The notes: generated by a model from the sequence alone, not told the origin. DNA of 39,155 nt from Clostridia bacterium (GCA_017442225.1 JAFSAR010000007.1:1-39155), one strand, 5' to 3'; positions 1 through 6,692 are shown, counted from the stretch's first letter. Numbers and translations: made by a program.

Positions 1-1
1 A

Positions 2-55
2 TCCACAATAGCGGTGATACCGATGGAACTGCAAATGGCAGCAATAACCGCCTAA
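2..55 (+). CDS. possible C-terminal end of an upstream gene (partial)
   Basis: The second reading frame is open from the window edge to a TAA at 53-55. The 17 visible residues are mostly hydrophobic and match no family I can name. Frame 1 is also open here but runs on through the tRNA genes, so it is unlikely to be coding. With so little sequence this is only a guess that a gene ends here. Confidence 0.25.
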   Translation, partial: STIAVIPMELQMAAITA

Positions 56-94
56 AAACAGCTGTAACCGGAAGGCATTATGCCTTCCGGTTAC
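55..94 (-). terminator. terminator of the tRNA operon
   Basis: Positions 64-77 and 81-94 form a perfect 14-bp stem with a 3-base loop. On the minus strand the stem is followed a few bases later by a run of five T (plus 55-59 are A). It lies downstream of both minus-strand tRNAs and is the natural end of their transcript. On the plus strand no T-run follows. Confidence 0.6.
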
Positions 95-149
95 ATACCG
101 CACCATTTACTCCGTTAAGAACAACGGGCAAAAGGGTGTCTGCATTTTT

Positions 150-225
150 TGGTGACCCGTACGAGATTCGAACTCGTGTTACCGCCGTGAAAGGGCGGTG
201 TCTTAGGCCTCTTGACCAACGGGCC
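150..225 (-). tRNA. tRNA-Glu (anticodon TTC)
   Basis: Read on the minus strand this is a 76-nt cloverleaf with acceptor GGCCCGT pairing ACGGGTC, discriminator A and an encoded CCA end. The anticodon loop CCTTTCAC gives anticodon TTC, and the T-loop is GTTCGAATC. It lies 4 bases downstream of the tRNA-Met gene, so the two are cotranscribed. Confidence 0.97.
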
Positions 226-229
226 GTGG

Positions 230-306
230 TGGTGGCTGTAATTGGATTCGAACCAATGACACCACGGGTATGAACCGTGTGCTCTAGCCAACTGAGCTAT
301 ACAGCC
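230..306 (-). tRNA. tRNA-Met (anticodon CAT, elongator type)
   Basis: On the minus strand this is a 77-nt cloverleaf with acceptor GGCTGTA/TACAGCC, encoded CCA, D-arm AGCTCAGTTGG and anticodon CAT. The acceptor has a normal G1-C72 pair, and the anticodon stem lacks the three consecutive GC pairs of initiator tRNA, so elongator tRNA-Met is preferred. CAT could also mark a lysidine-modified tRNA-Ile2, which I consider less likely. Confidence 0.93.
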
Positions 307-336
307 GTTTATTATCGGTTTTTGCCGAGCCTGTCT

Positions 337-365
337 ATTATATACGCTACGGGTGTATTTGTCAA
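337..365 (-). promoter_or_regulatory. sigma-A promoter of the tRNA operon
   Basis: On the minus strand the sequence has a perfect TTGACA (plus 360-365) and a perfect TATAAT (plus 337-342) separated by exactly 17 bases. The predicted start, near 330, is about 25 bases before the tRNA-Met gene. A full-consensus promoter is typical for stable RNA genes. Confidence 0.93.
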
Positions 366-376
366 GTAAAAATTTT

Positions 377-412
377 AAAAAACGCGGACAAATTTAATTT
401 GCCCGCGTTTTA
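377..412 (-). terminator. terminator of the secreted-protein gene
   Basis: An inverted repeat with arms AACGCGG / CCGCGTT is flanked by A-runs and T-runs on both sides, so it can act in either direction. It lies 14 bases past the stop of the 426-1013 gene and just upstream of the tRNA promoter, insulating the two. Confidence 0.75.
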
Positions 413-425
413 CATATAAAATTCA

Positions 426-1013
426 TTAAATGTCAGTGCTGTTTGCCACAATGTTGCAGTAAATCATATTGTAACCAAATGCCGACTCGCCGTTTTCTAC
501 AAAGAGTGATACAGCCTTTTGCGTTTTGCTTGCAGCGTCGTGGTCAGAAACCGATACGTCGCTTACAACGGTATAGCTACCGTCTTCGTTTTGCTCTACC
601 GATACGATTGTGTGGCTGTAGCTTGTATATCCGCGGGGTATTATATAAAGATAACCGTCAAGCTGAGGATACTCGGCGTTAAGGGAAGACATATCGGCAA
701 TCTCAATGCCGTACATATCCTTTACAAAGCCTTTAACGTAGGTGTCCTTGATATAATCCTCGTTTGTGCTGTCACGTAAATCCAAAAGCGCCAAAGACGC
801 GTTGTTTACGATTGTGTCAGCATTATCAAAATCGGTGTTGTAAACAAAGTTGTGATTAAGCATATTTAAAAAACGCGCTTCATTTACGTTTACCTGAATC
901 TCATCGGCGGTAGCGGCGCTGACCTGCGAGCCCTCAGTAATTACGGGAGCGATAAGTGACGAGCATACTGCAAGCATAACAAGACATAAAATCAAGCTAA
1001 AAATCTTTTTCAT
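426..1013 (-). CDS. small secreted protein of unknown function
   Basis: This is a 195-residue protein with a clear signal peptide: MKK, a hydrophobic stretch to about residue 25, then a likely cleavage near the SAATA segment (residues 32-37). The mature part is acidic and rich in Asp, Asn, Ser and Tyr. It contains a stretch around YIIPRGYTSYSH followed by a predicted beta hairpin (SVEQNEDGSYTVVSDVS). I do not recognise a family. The ATG at 1013 is chosen over a GTG one codon earlier; GGAG lies 9 bases upstream of it. The gene has its own promoter (1049-1077) and terminator and diverges from the EF-G paralogue. A role outside the membrane is inferred only from the signal peptide. Confidence 0.75.
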   Translation of the reverse strand: MKKIFSLILCLVMLAVCSSLIAPVITEGSQVSAATADEIQVNVNEARFLNMLNHNFVYNTDFDNADTIVNNASLALLDLRDSTNEDYIKDTYVKGFVKDMYGIEIADMSSLNAEYPQLDGYLYIIPRGYTSYSHTIVSVEQNEDGSYTVVSDVSVSDHDAASKTQKAVSLFVENGESAFGYNMIYCNIVANSTDI

Positions 1014-1048
1014 CACTCAGGGCTCCTTTCATAATTTCTATGATAATT

Positions 1049-1077
1049 ATTATATAGACAAAATATCCGAAAGTTAA
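1049..1077 (-). promoter_or_regulatory. promoter of the secreted-protein gene
   Basis: On the minus strand TTAACT (plus 1072-1077) and TATAAT (plus 1049-1054) are 17 bases apart. The predicted start is near 1042, about 29 bases before the ATG. A cluster of GTTACAA motifs sits directly upstream of the -35 box, where an activator would bind. Confidence 0.7.
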
Positions 1078-1087
1078 GCAACAATTT

Positions 1088-1147
1088 GGTTACAAATGTT
1101 TTCAGTTTTGTAACCTTTTGGGGCTTAAAGGTTACAAAAAGTTACAA
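1088..1147. promoter_or_regulatory. cluster of GTTACAA motifs (candidate regulator site)
   Basis: GTTACAA occurs at 1089-1095, 1131-1137 and 1141-1147, and its complement TTGTAAC at 1108-1114. Arms at 1106-1119 and 1127-1139 form a 13-bp inverted repeat. The cluster lies between two divergent promoters, at roughly -46 to -105 of the minus promoter. Direct repeats of about 10-11 bases resemble the spacing of PhoP-type response-regulator boxes (known from Bacillus). The identity of the regulator is inference. Confidence 0.4.
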
Positions 1148-1193
1148 TTTGTGAGTTTTAGACAAAAATCATTAAAACTTTTAAAAAAATTAG

Positions 1194-1222
1194 TTGTAAT
1201 TGCCAAAGTAATGTGTTATACT
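1194..1222 (+). promoter_or_regulatory. promoter of the EF-G paralogue
   Basis: TTGTAA (1194-1199) and TATACT (1217-1222) are separated by 17 bases. The predicted transcript starts near 1229, giving a leader of about 200 nt before the ATG at 1431. Confidence 0.65.
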
Positions 1223-1257
1223 TATTTGGTAATTAGAACTTTTAGATGAAGTTCATA

Positions 1258-1415
1258 AGGCTGACGAGAGTCGAACCCGTCATGGTTTCGCTCGCTGCCT
1301 TTTACTGCCTTTCTTGCGTTCGTTTTTGTAAGGCTGTCGTATTACAAACGATGAGATAAGAAAAAACAAAAAATTATTATTTGGCAGGCGTGACGCGTTC
1401 GGCTCTCGTCAGCCT
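1258..1415 (+). ncRNA. rod-like structured leader (or MITE-like insertion)
   Basis: Positions 1258-1276 and 1397-1415 pair over 19 bp with a single G-U wobble. After one C-C mismatch the pairing continues (1278-1283 with 1391-1395). Further in, CTGCC at 1295-1299 can pair with GGCAG at 1383-1387. Near the tip, TTTGTAA at 1325-1331 pairs with TTACAAA at 1342-1348. The long stem ends exactly one base before the AAGGAGG of the EF-G paralogue (1416-1422). I do not recognise a known riboswitch class. The trinucleotide TAA flanks both ends, so a small inverted-repeat transposon is an alternative. Confidence 0.5.
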
Positions 1416-1430
1416 AAGGAGGATACACTT

Positions 1431-3470
1431 ATGAAAAACTATTCAGCTAAAGAAATCAAAAACATCGCCTTTTTAGGCCACGGAAATTCGGGTAAATCCA
1501 CACTTGCAAGCAGTGTGCTTTTTTACTCAAAAGCAATTGAGCGAATAGGTAATACTTCAGAGGGTACCTCGGTTTTTGATTTTGATGCAGAAGAAAAGAA
1601 ACGCGGTTGCTCGGTTTCTACCTCTGTTTACGCATTGGAAAAGGACGGCGTCAAGTTAAATCTTATCGACGCTCCCGGACTTTTTGACTTTGCGGGCGGA
1701 GTCAGCGAGGCTTTGGCTGCAGCCGACAGCGTTATTGTTACTATTTCGGGTAAATCAGGTCTTACCGTAGGTGCCAAGCAAGCGTACGAAAAGGCGCGCG
1801 CCGCAGGCAAAGCGGTTGGATTCTTTATCGGTAAGCTTAATTCTACCCACGCTCATTTTTACCGCGTAATTTCAGCTCTTGTTGCAAACTACGGCGCGGT
1901 TGTTTGCCCCGTTGTTGTGCCCTACATAGTAGATGACGTTGTTAAATGCTACGTTGATTTGGTTTCAAATAAAGCTTACACTGCTGACGGCGTTACACTC
2001 GCAGAGACCGCTATGCCCGACAGCACAGAGGTATCACAGATGCGCGAAATGCTTATAGAAGCGGTAGCATCCACCGACGAAGAGCTTATGGAAAAATATT
2101 TCGGCGGCGAAGAGCTTACTGCTGATGAAATTACCTCGGGACTCAAGGTTGGTATTAAATCGGGCGACATCTGTCCCGTATACTGCGGCGTGCAGATAAG
2201 CGGCGACGCTATCCCGCTTTTTGCCGACAGTATCGCAGACGTTATGCCCTCTGCCGCTGACAGCGCGGTTACACTTGCAAGCGGCGATAAGATATCACCC
2301 GACGCTAGCGGCGAAAACGCGCTCTTTATCTTTAAGACTATTGCTGACCCGTTTGTTGGCAAGCTTTCATACTTTAAGGTTATCTCGGGTAAGATTACGG
2401 GAGATATGAAGCTTAAAAATGCCCGCACAGGCGAGGAAGAAAGACTTTCTAAGGTTATGTGGCTTAAGGGCGGTAAGCAGGAGGACGCAAGCGAAATTGC
2501 CGCAGGCGATATCGGCTCGGTATCAAAGCTTGGATCTACCATCACTTGTGATACGTTGTCGGCTTCGGGCAAGATTGCCGTAGCGCCCATCAATTTCCCC
2601 GCGCCAAACCTTAAAACTGCAATTTATCCCGCTAAAAAGGGTGACGAAGAAAAAATCAGTTCGGGTCTTAACAGAATAATGGAAGAAGACCCCACCTTAA
2701 AGGTGCAAAACGACACCGAAACACGCGAGCTTGTTATGAGCACACTCGGTGAACAGCATACCGATATTGTGGTATCAAAGCTTAAGGCAAAATTCGGTTG
2801 CGACGTTGTACTTTCTAAGCCGAAGATTGCTTACCGCGAGACCATTCAGAAGCCCGTTAAGGCACAGGGAAGACATAAGAAACAGTCGGGCGGTCACGGT
2901 CAGTTTGGCGACGTATGGATTGAGTTTGAGCCCTGTGACAGTTCAGAACTTGTGTTTGAAGAAAAAGTATTCGGCGGCGCCGTACCCAAAAATTTCTTCC
3001 CCGCAGTTGAAAAAGGTCTGCGCGACTCTACACTTAAGGGCGTATTGGCAGGCTACCCGATGGTTGGTATCAAGGCGACACTCGTAGACGGCTCTTACCA
3101 CCCTGTTGACTCATCTGAAATGGCATTTAAGATGGCAGCGTCCATCGCCTTTAAGGAAGGTATCAGCAAGGCAAGCCCCGTATTGCTTGAGCCCATCAGC
3201 ACACTGAAAGTACTGGTGCCTGACGATATGCTCGGCGATGTCATCGGCGATATCAACAAGCGTCGCGGAAGAATTATCGGTATGAATCCTGTGGAAAATA
3301 AAATGCAGGAGATTATCGGCGAAGTGCCTACCGCTGAAATGTCGGATTTCTCGACCGCAATGCGTTCGTTGACACAGGGTACCGCAACCTTCAGCTTAGA
3401 GTTTGCGAGATACGAAACCGTGCCCGCTAACATTGCTCAAAAGGTAATAGATGAGGCTAAGGCAGAATAA
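1431..3470 (+). CDS. EF-G-like translational GTPase paralogue
   Basis: This 679-residue protein has the full EF-G domain order: G domain, domain II, then III, IV and V. The P-loop GHGNSGKST is at residues 16-24. Domain IV contains the RHKKQSGGHGQFGDVWIEFEP block and domain V the LVPDDMLGDVIGDINKRRGRI block, both hallmarks of EF-G. It is a paralogue rather than the main fusA: switch II reads DAPGLFDF (residues 80-87), with Leu84 where EF-G has the catalytic His. The G4 motif NKxD is replaced by GKLN (134-137). Canonical GTP specificity and hydrolysis are therefore doubtful. No str-operon neighbours are present. A perfect AAGGAGG lies 8 bases before the ATG, right after the leader stem. Its job on the ribosome is not known. 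Confidence 0.9.
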   Translation: MKNYSAKEIKNIAFLGHGNSGKSTLASSVLFYSKAIERIGNTSEGTSVFDFDAEEKKRGCSVSTSVYALEKDGVKLNLIDAPGLFDFAGGVSEALAAADSVIVTISGKSGLTVGAKQAYEKARAAGKAVGFFIGKLNSTHAHFYRVISALVANYGAVVCPVVVPYIVDDVVKCYVDLVSNKAYTADGVTLAETAMPDSTEVSQMREMLIEAVASTDEELMEKYFGGEELTADEITSGLKVGIKSGDICPVYCGVQISGDAIPLFADSIADVMPSAADSAVTLASGDKISPDASGENALFIFKTIADPFVGKLSYFKVISGKITGDMKLKNARTGEEERLSKVMWLKGGKQEDASEIAAGDIGSVSKLGSTITCDTLSASGKIAVAPINFPAPNLKTAIYPAKKGDEEKISSGLNRIMEEDPTLKVQNDTETRELVMSTLGEQHTDIVVSKLKAKFGCDVVLSKPKIAYRETIQKPVKAQGRHKKQSGGHGQFGDVWIEFEPCDSSELVFEEKVFGGAVPKNFFPAVEKGLRDSTLKGVLAGYPMVGIKATLVDGSYHPVDSSEMAFKMAASIAFKEGISKASPVLLEPISTLKVLVPDDMLGDVIGDINKRRGRIIGMNPVENKMQEIIGEVPTAEMSDFSTAMRSLTQGTATFSLEFARYETVPANIAQKVIDEAKAE

Positions 3471-3501
3471 TTTAAAAAAGAGGCTGTAAAAAACAGTCCA
3501 A

Positions 3502-3547
3502 ATAATAAATATCCACCCGCATATCATTGCGGGTGGATATTTATTAT
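3502..3547. terminator. bidirectional terminator between convergent genes
   Basis: A perfect 20-bp stem (3502-3521 with 3528-3547) encloses a 6-base loop. It separates the EF-G paralogue (plus) from the phosphoesterase (minus). The stop codon of the phosphoesterase (3544-3546) lies inside the right arm. Confidence 0.8.
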
Positions 3548-4017
3548 ATTCTGATTATCGTAGGCAAAATTCCATTATCGCGTATATCAATCACCGCATA
3601 GCTGTTTCCGCCGTCACGCGAGCGACTGCATGAGCCCGGATTCACAATGTACAAACCGTCTTCATAGGTTATATTGGGAATATGAGTGTGTCCGTATAGC
3701 GCAATTTGACAGTCCGACTGCATTGCGGCGGCACTTAGAGCGCCTGTTCCGCCCTTTACGCCAAGTGTATGACCGTGGGTTATAAAAATATTGACTCCGC
3801 CTACGTTTGCTACCGCGCTGTACGGATAGGACGGAAAGATGTCACAGTTACCGCTTACGATAAAAAAACGTTTATCGGTATATTCGTAGGTAAAATCCTC
3901 TATATCGCTCGTTAAGTCACCTAAAAATATTATAGCCTCGGCAGTACTTTCTCGGCGAATTATTCTGTCAACAATATGACCGTGCCCGTGTGAATCCGAT
4001 ATTACCGCTATTCGCAT
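3544..4017 (-). CDS. YfcE/MJ0936-type metallophosphoesterase
   Basis: This 157-residue protein carries all calcineurin-like phosphoesterase motifs in order: the DSHG metal-binding motif near the N-terminus, GD, GNCD, THGH and GHTH, then NPGS near the end. These residues bind two metal ions. The size and motif layout fit the YfcE/MJ0936 group of phosphodiesterases; the natural substrate is usually unknown. An upstream in-frame ATG would add seven residues. I prefer the ATG at 4017, which gives MRIAVISDSHGH and has AGGTG 7 bases before it. The gene is divergent from the three small genes that follow. Confidence 0.9.
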   Translation of the reverse strand: MRIAVISDSHGHGHIVDRIIRRESTAEAIIFLGDLTSDIEDFTYEYTDKRFFIVSGNCDIFPSYPYSAVANVGGVNIFITHGHTLGVKGGTGALSAAAMQSDCQIALYGHTHIPNITYEDGLYIVNPGSCSRSRDGGNSYAVIDIRDNGILPTIIRI

Positions 4018-4050
4018 AAATACACCTGCTTCTAACATACATTTACATAT

Positions 4051-4079
4051 ATAATACTTTATTTCTGGGGGAAAAGCAA
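4051..4079 (-). promoter_or_regulatory. promoter of the phosphoesterase gene
   Basis: On the minus strand TTGCTT (plus 4074-4079) and TATTAT (plus 4051-4056) are 17 bases apart. A TATAAT at 4050-4055 on the plus strand may serve the divergent small genes, but no good -35 box accompanies it. Confidence 0.5.
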
Positions 4080-4286
4080 ATGAATAATAATTTTGACAAA
4101 ATAGATAAAAAAACTCTTGAGGCTGCGCGCCGTGGCGATACCGACGCCGTGATGTCGGGACTTAGCACCGCTGACCGCCAAAAAGTAAACGAGGTTCTTG
4201 CCGACAAGGATAAGTTAAAACAGATTTTAAGCAGTGATGCGGCGCAACAGCTTATGAAAATTTTAGGCGGCAAACAAAATGGATGA
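4080..4286 (+). CDS. small hypothetical protein, first of three
   Basis: This is a 68-residue, charged, predominantly helical soluble protein with no signal peptide or membrane segment. It ends in SSDAAQQLMKILGGK, which suggests an amphipathic helix. I do not recognise a characterised family. GGGGGAA lies about 7 bases before the ATG. The stop overlaps the start of the next gene by 8 bases, so it is translationally coupled to 4279-4635. Tight packing with two other small unknown genes suggests one shared function. Confidence 0.7.
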   Translation: MNNNFDKIDKKTLEAARRGDTDAVMSGLSTADRQKVNEVLADKDKLKQILSSDAAQQLMKILGGKQNG

Positions 4287-4635
4287 TATAAGCGAAAAAT
4301 TGGCAGAGATACTAAACGATCCCGAAAGCCTCAACCGCGTGCGCGAAATGGCAGAGGGACTCTTAGGCGGACAAAAAACAGAGACAAAAAATACCCCGCC
4401 CGATATAAGCTCCGCTTTAGAGGGCGGCGGTCTTAATGCTATGCAGATTGCAAAAATTATGTCGGTTATGTCACGGCTTAAGGGCGGCGGGGATGACAGC
4501 CGTTCTAATTTGCTGTTGGCGCTCAAACCACATCTCAGCGCGCCGCGACGGGAAAAGGTGGATACCGCCATAAAACTGTTAAAGCTTATTGACCTGCTGC
4601 CGCTTTTAAAAGACAGCGGTCTATTTGAATTTTAG
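4279..4635 (+). CDS. small hypothetical protein, second of three
   Basis: This is a 118-residue soluble protein, largely helical. Its first 40 residues (NDPESLNRVREMAEGLLGG) and its C-terminus (LLKLIDLLPLLKDSGLFEF) are leucine-rich. The middle is a glycine-rich, poorly structured linker (residues 34-55). It has no membrane segment and no motif I can tie to an activity. Its start lies inside the previous gene and its stop is 13 bases before the TTG start of the next. The second gene of the set somewhat resembles the first in its helix and GG pattern. Confidence 0.7.
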   Translation: MDDISEKLAEILNDPESLNRVREMAEGLLGGQKTETKNTPPDISSALEGGGLNAMQIAKIMSVMSRLKGGGDDSRSNLLLALKPHLSAPRREKVDTAIKLLKLIDLLPLLKDSGLFEF

Positions 4636-4648
4636 GGGTGCATAATTA

Positions 4649-4915
4649 TTGACCGAAATGCATAATTTTTCACGCGACAAACAGCGCGCCATAACCGAGA
4701 TGCTTGATATGAGTAAAAAAGCTTTAAAAACAGATGCTTTTTCAGCCGATAAAAGCGCGGTAAAACGCAAAAATCCGCCACAAAATTTGTTAGCAAAATC
4801 GGGATTGTCGATGTCGGAAGATGAAATTCTCATTATCGGTTTAATTCTGATTTTGGCGGAGGATTGCCGTGATACGTGGCTTTTTTTGGCGCTTGCCTAC
4901 ATTTTAATGGGGTAA
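4649..4915 (+). CDS. small membrane-anchored hypothetical protein, third of three
   Basis: This 88-residue protein has a basic N-terminal half followed by a C-terminal region with one or two hydrophobic segments (residues 57-87) broken by EDCRD. I do not recognise it; the acidic start followed by Leu/Ile-rich C-terminal segments occurs in small clostridial membrane proteins. The start is taken as TTG at 4649 because AGGGGTG sits 8 bases upstream. The in-frame ATG at 4658 would be about 17 bases from it. It ends the three-gene set. Confidence 0.65.
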   Translation: MTEMHNFSRDKQRAITEMLDMSKKALKTDAFSADKSAVKRKNPPQNLLAKSGLSMSEDEILIIGLILILAEDCRDTWLFLALAYILMG

Positions 4916-5221
4916 GGGTATCAGCCACAAAAAATCAAGTTACAAAATGGTTACAATTTTTATGGAAAATTTTGCATTTTTTTACATTATGTAAACCAAA
5001 ACAACCTAAAAAGTTTTTCACATTATCCACCGAGAAATTCACTGTTTCAAAGGTAAAACAACGGTTTTAAGGCAAAATTCGACATTATTTTGGTGGAAAA
5101 CTCGGTTGAAAAGTGGAATAAATCAGTATGCAAACATAAACTGAATAAAATATTTATGTAAAACAAAGTGTAAGAAATTTTCCTGAAATTTTACAAATTT
5201 TAACATATTTTTAATCTGCAC
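4916..5221. other. AT-rich intergenic region with repeat motifs
   Basis: This stretch of about 300 bases has no convincing gene. It contains GTTACAA twice with an 11-base period (4939-4945 and 4950-4956), the palindrome TTTACAT-T-ATGTAAA (4981-4995) and one near-consensus DnaA-like box, TTATCCACC (5023-5031). The GTTACAA motif is the same as that at 1088-1147. A short open frame at 4876-5070 overlaps the end of the preceding gene and looks spurious. Confidence 0.45.
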
Positions 5222-5250
5222 TTGATTGACGCAAAATATAATGATATAAT
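5222..5250 (+). promoter_or_regulatory. promoter of manA
   Basis: TTGATT (5222-5227) and TATAAT (5245-5250) are 17 bases apart. The predicted start near 5257 is 25 bases before the ATG, leaving room only for the GGGAGG ribosome binding site. Alternative TATAAT-like boxes nearby (5236-5241) may blur the start. Confidence 0.75.
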
Positions 5251-5281
5251 ATACACGGAATATACGGTGGGAGGTTAATAT

Positions 5282-6238
5282 ATGTATCCGTTACTACTAA
5301 AAGCGCCCATAAAAGATTATCTTTGGGGCGGCAGACGTCTTATAGAGGAATTTGGTTTTGAAACCGAAAAGGAAAAAGCGGCAGAGGCTTGGATGCTTTC
5401 GTGCCATAAGGACGGCAACAGCGTGGTGCGCAACGGTTCTCTTGCAGGACTTAGTCTACAGCAGGCTATAGAAACCTGGGGCGCAGAGGCGCTCGGCAAA
5501 AAGGCGGCAATCTTTACATATTTCCCAATTCTTATAAAGCTTATCGACGCAAAGGACAGGCTTTCGGTTCAGGTGCATCCGAACGATGAATACGCACTCG
5601 CCAACGAGGGCGAATACGGCAAAACGGAAATGTGGTACGTTGTAGACTGTGACGAGGACGCCAAGCTGATTTACGGCTTTAATCAGGATATATCACAGGG
5701 TGAATTTTTAGAGCGTATCAACAACAATAACCTGTCGCCCGTGTGCAACTATGTTCCCGTTAAAAAAGGCGACGTTTTCTTTATAGAGGCAGGTACAATG
5801 CACGCGATAGGCAAGGGTATACTTATTGCCGAGGTTCAGCAAAACTCCAACACCACGTACCGAGTATCCGACTATGGCAGACTCGGCGCCGACGGTAAGC
5901 CGCGTCAGCTTCATATAAAGCAAGCGGTTGAGGTAACGAAAACCGAAAGGCCCGCCCGCCCGTACGGAGACGTAGGCGACGTAACACTCTACCCATTCGG
6001 CACGGTAAGGGAATTGGCAAAATGCGAGTATTTTACAACCGAGCTTATAAACCTTGACGGCAACGTAGGGCTTTATGATAACGATAGTTTTATTTCACTT
6101 CTTGTTTTGGACGGTGAGGTTTCGCTTTCGTACACAGGCGGTATGATGAAGCTGAAAAAAGGCGACAGCGTTTTTGTTCCCGCTACTCTTAAAACCCGAC
6201 TCACAGGCACGGCGGAAATAATGTATTCACATATGTAA
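5282..6238 (+). CDS. manA: mannose-6-phosphate isomerase, class I
   Basis: This zinc enzyme interconverts mannose 6-phosphate and fructose 6-phosphate. The 318-residue length is typical of the short Firmicutes type. Visible signatures are KDYLWGG near the N-terminus, the zinc-binding block SVQVHPND (about residues 95-102), KTEMWYVVD (about 113-121), and GTMHAIG with AEVQQNSNTTYRVSDYGR (about 171-200). The C-terminal cupin half is complete. It is a single-gene unit with its own promoter and terminator. Mannose 6-phosphate supply is consistent with the GH130 phosphorylase gene at 30470, although the two are far apart. Confidence 0.95.
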   Translation: MYPLLLKAPIKDYLWGGRRLIEEFGFETEKEKAAEAWMLSCHKDGNSVVRNGSLAGLSLQQAIETWGAEALGKKAAIFTYFPILIKLIDAKDRLSVQVHPNDEYALANEGEYGKTEMWYVVDCDEDAKLIYGFNQDISQGEFLERINNNNLSPVCNYVPVKKGDVFFIEAGTMHAIGKGILIAEVQQNSNTTYRVSDYGRLGADGKPRQLHIKQAVEVTKTERPARPYGDVGDVTLYPFGTVRELAKCEYFTTELINLDGNVGLYDNDSFISLLVLDGEVSLSYTGGMMKLKKGDSVFVPATLKTRLTGTAEIMYSHM

Positions 6239-6241
6239 ATT

Positions 6242-6277
6242 AAACCGAGCATCTAAATCATAGATGCTCGGTTTTTT
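6242..6277. terminator. bidirectional terminator of manA and bofA-like gene
   Basis: A perfect 14-bp stem (6242-6255 with 6261-6274) with a 5-base loop is followed by a T-run on the plus strand and, because the left arm begins with A, also works on the minus strand. The stop codon of the minus-strand gene begins right after it. Confidence 0.9.
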
Positions 6278-6536
6278 ATATAATAATTTGCGCTAAAATT
6301 ATACCACAAACACACGGAAGTCCAAATATTCCGCTGCCTCCGACTGTGTACCAATTTAGCGGTATATGCACGCCTGTGAATTTTTGCGTGAGATTGATTA
6401 CGGCGATAGCCATAAACCCAAGTATCGCATTTAAAAATATTGATTTTATCATCTTGTGGCTTTTAATATGTAAAATAAGCAGGACAAACGCGCACAGCGA
6501 TATCCATACTATTGCTATAATACCGAGAGCTTTCAT
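6276..6536 (-). CDS. BofA-family pro-sigma-K processing regulator
   Basis: This is an 86-residue membrane protein with an N-terminal hydrophobic segment, a short basic loop (HIKSHKMIKS), a second segment ending in NLTQKFTGVHIPLNW, and a final hydrophobic stretch beginning FGLPCVCG. The KSIFLNAILGFMAIAVINL and glycine/proline-rich C-terminal pattern match the BofA family (Pfam BofA). In Bacillus, BofA restrains SpoIVFB from activating sigma-K during sporulation; in Clostridia the role is often unclear. The ATG at 6536 is chosen because GGGGTG lies 8 bases upstream; an in-frame GTG upstream lacks one. The ribosome binding site lies in a hairpin (6543-6570). Confidence 0.75.
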   Translation of the reverse strand: MKALGIIAIVWISLCAFVLLILHIKSHKMIKSIFLNAILGFMAIAVINLTQKFTGVHIPLNWYTVGGSGIFGLPCVCGIILAQIII

Positions 6537-6542
6537 AAAACA

Positions 6543-6570
6543 ACACCCCACATAAATATATGAGGGGTGT
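6543..6570 (-). promoter_or_regulatory. hairpin covering the bofA-like ribosome binding site
   Basis: ACACCCC (6543-6549) pairs with GGGGTGT (6564-6570), with four further inner pairs (CATA/TATG) after one mismatch. On the minus strand the GGGGTG used as ribosome binding site lies in the 3' arm, so folding would hide it. It might also act as a weak terminator; no good T-run follows on either strand. Confidence 0.4.
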
Positions 6571-6654
6571 AAAAATTTTATTCTGCTGAATATACCTTCA
6601 TATCTACGCTGTAGTTGTTTAATGAAAATTTTTTGTTAAATTTTTGTTTACTTA

Positions 6655-6683
6655 TAGACATATTAAATAATGTATGATAAAAT
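6655..6683 (+). promoter_or_regulatory. candidate promoter of the atp operon
   Basis: TAGACA (6655-6660) and TAAAAT (6678-6683) are 17 bases apart. The predicted start, near 6690, is only a few bases before the ATG of the first gene, so either that mRNA is nearly leaderless or another promoter is used. Confidence 0.5.
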
Positions 6684-6692
6684 AATAATAAA

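Noticed and set aside
230..306. Initiator tRNA-fMet
   Set aside because: It has a normal G1-C72 pair and lacks the three consecutive GC pairs in the anticodon stem.
1258..1415. Known riboswitch or T-box in the EF-G paralogue leader
   Set aside because: No T-box TGGNACC bulge, no specifier/antiterminator pair and no riboswitch core that I recognise.
1976..2593. Long minus-strand open frame (205 codons) inside the EF-G paralogue
   Set aside because: It is a shadow frame, rich in Ser, Pro and Ile from the coding strand codon bias, with no start signal; the plus-strand gene has clear EF-G motifs.
5023..5031. Near-consensus DnaA box, possible replication origin
   Set aside because: Only one box with a mismatch is present and no dnaA, dnaN or box cluster is nearby.
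4876..5070. Open frame of 64 codons after the third small gene
   Set aside because: It overlaps the preceding gene, has no ribosome binding site and a composition that matches AT-rich non-coding DNA.
6667..6674. Sigma-E-like CATACATT promoter for the bofA-like gene on the minus strand
   Set aside because: The -10-like sequence is present, but no fitting -35 element is found at the right distance.
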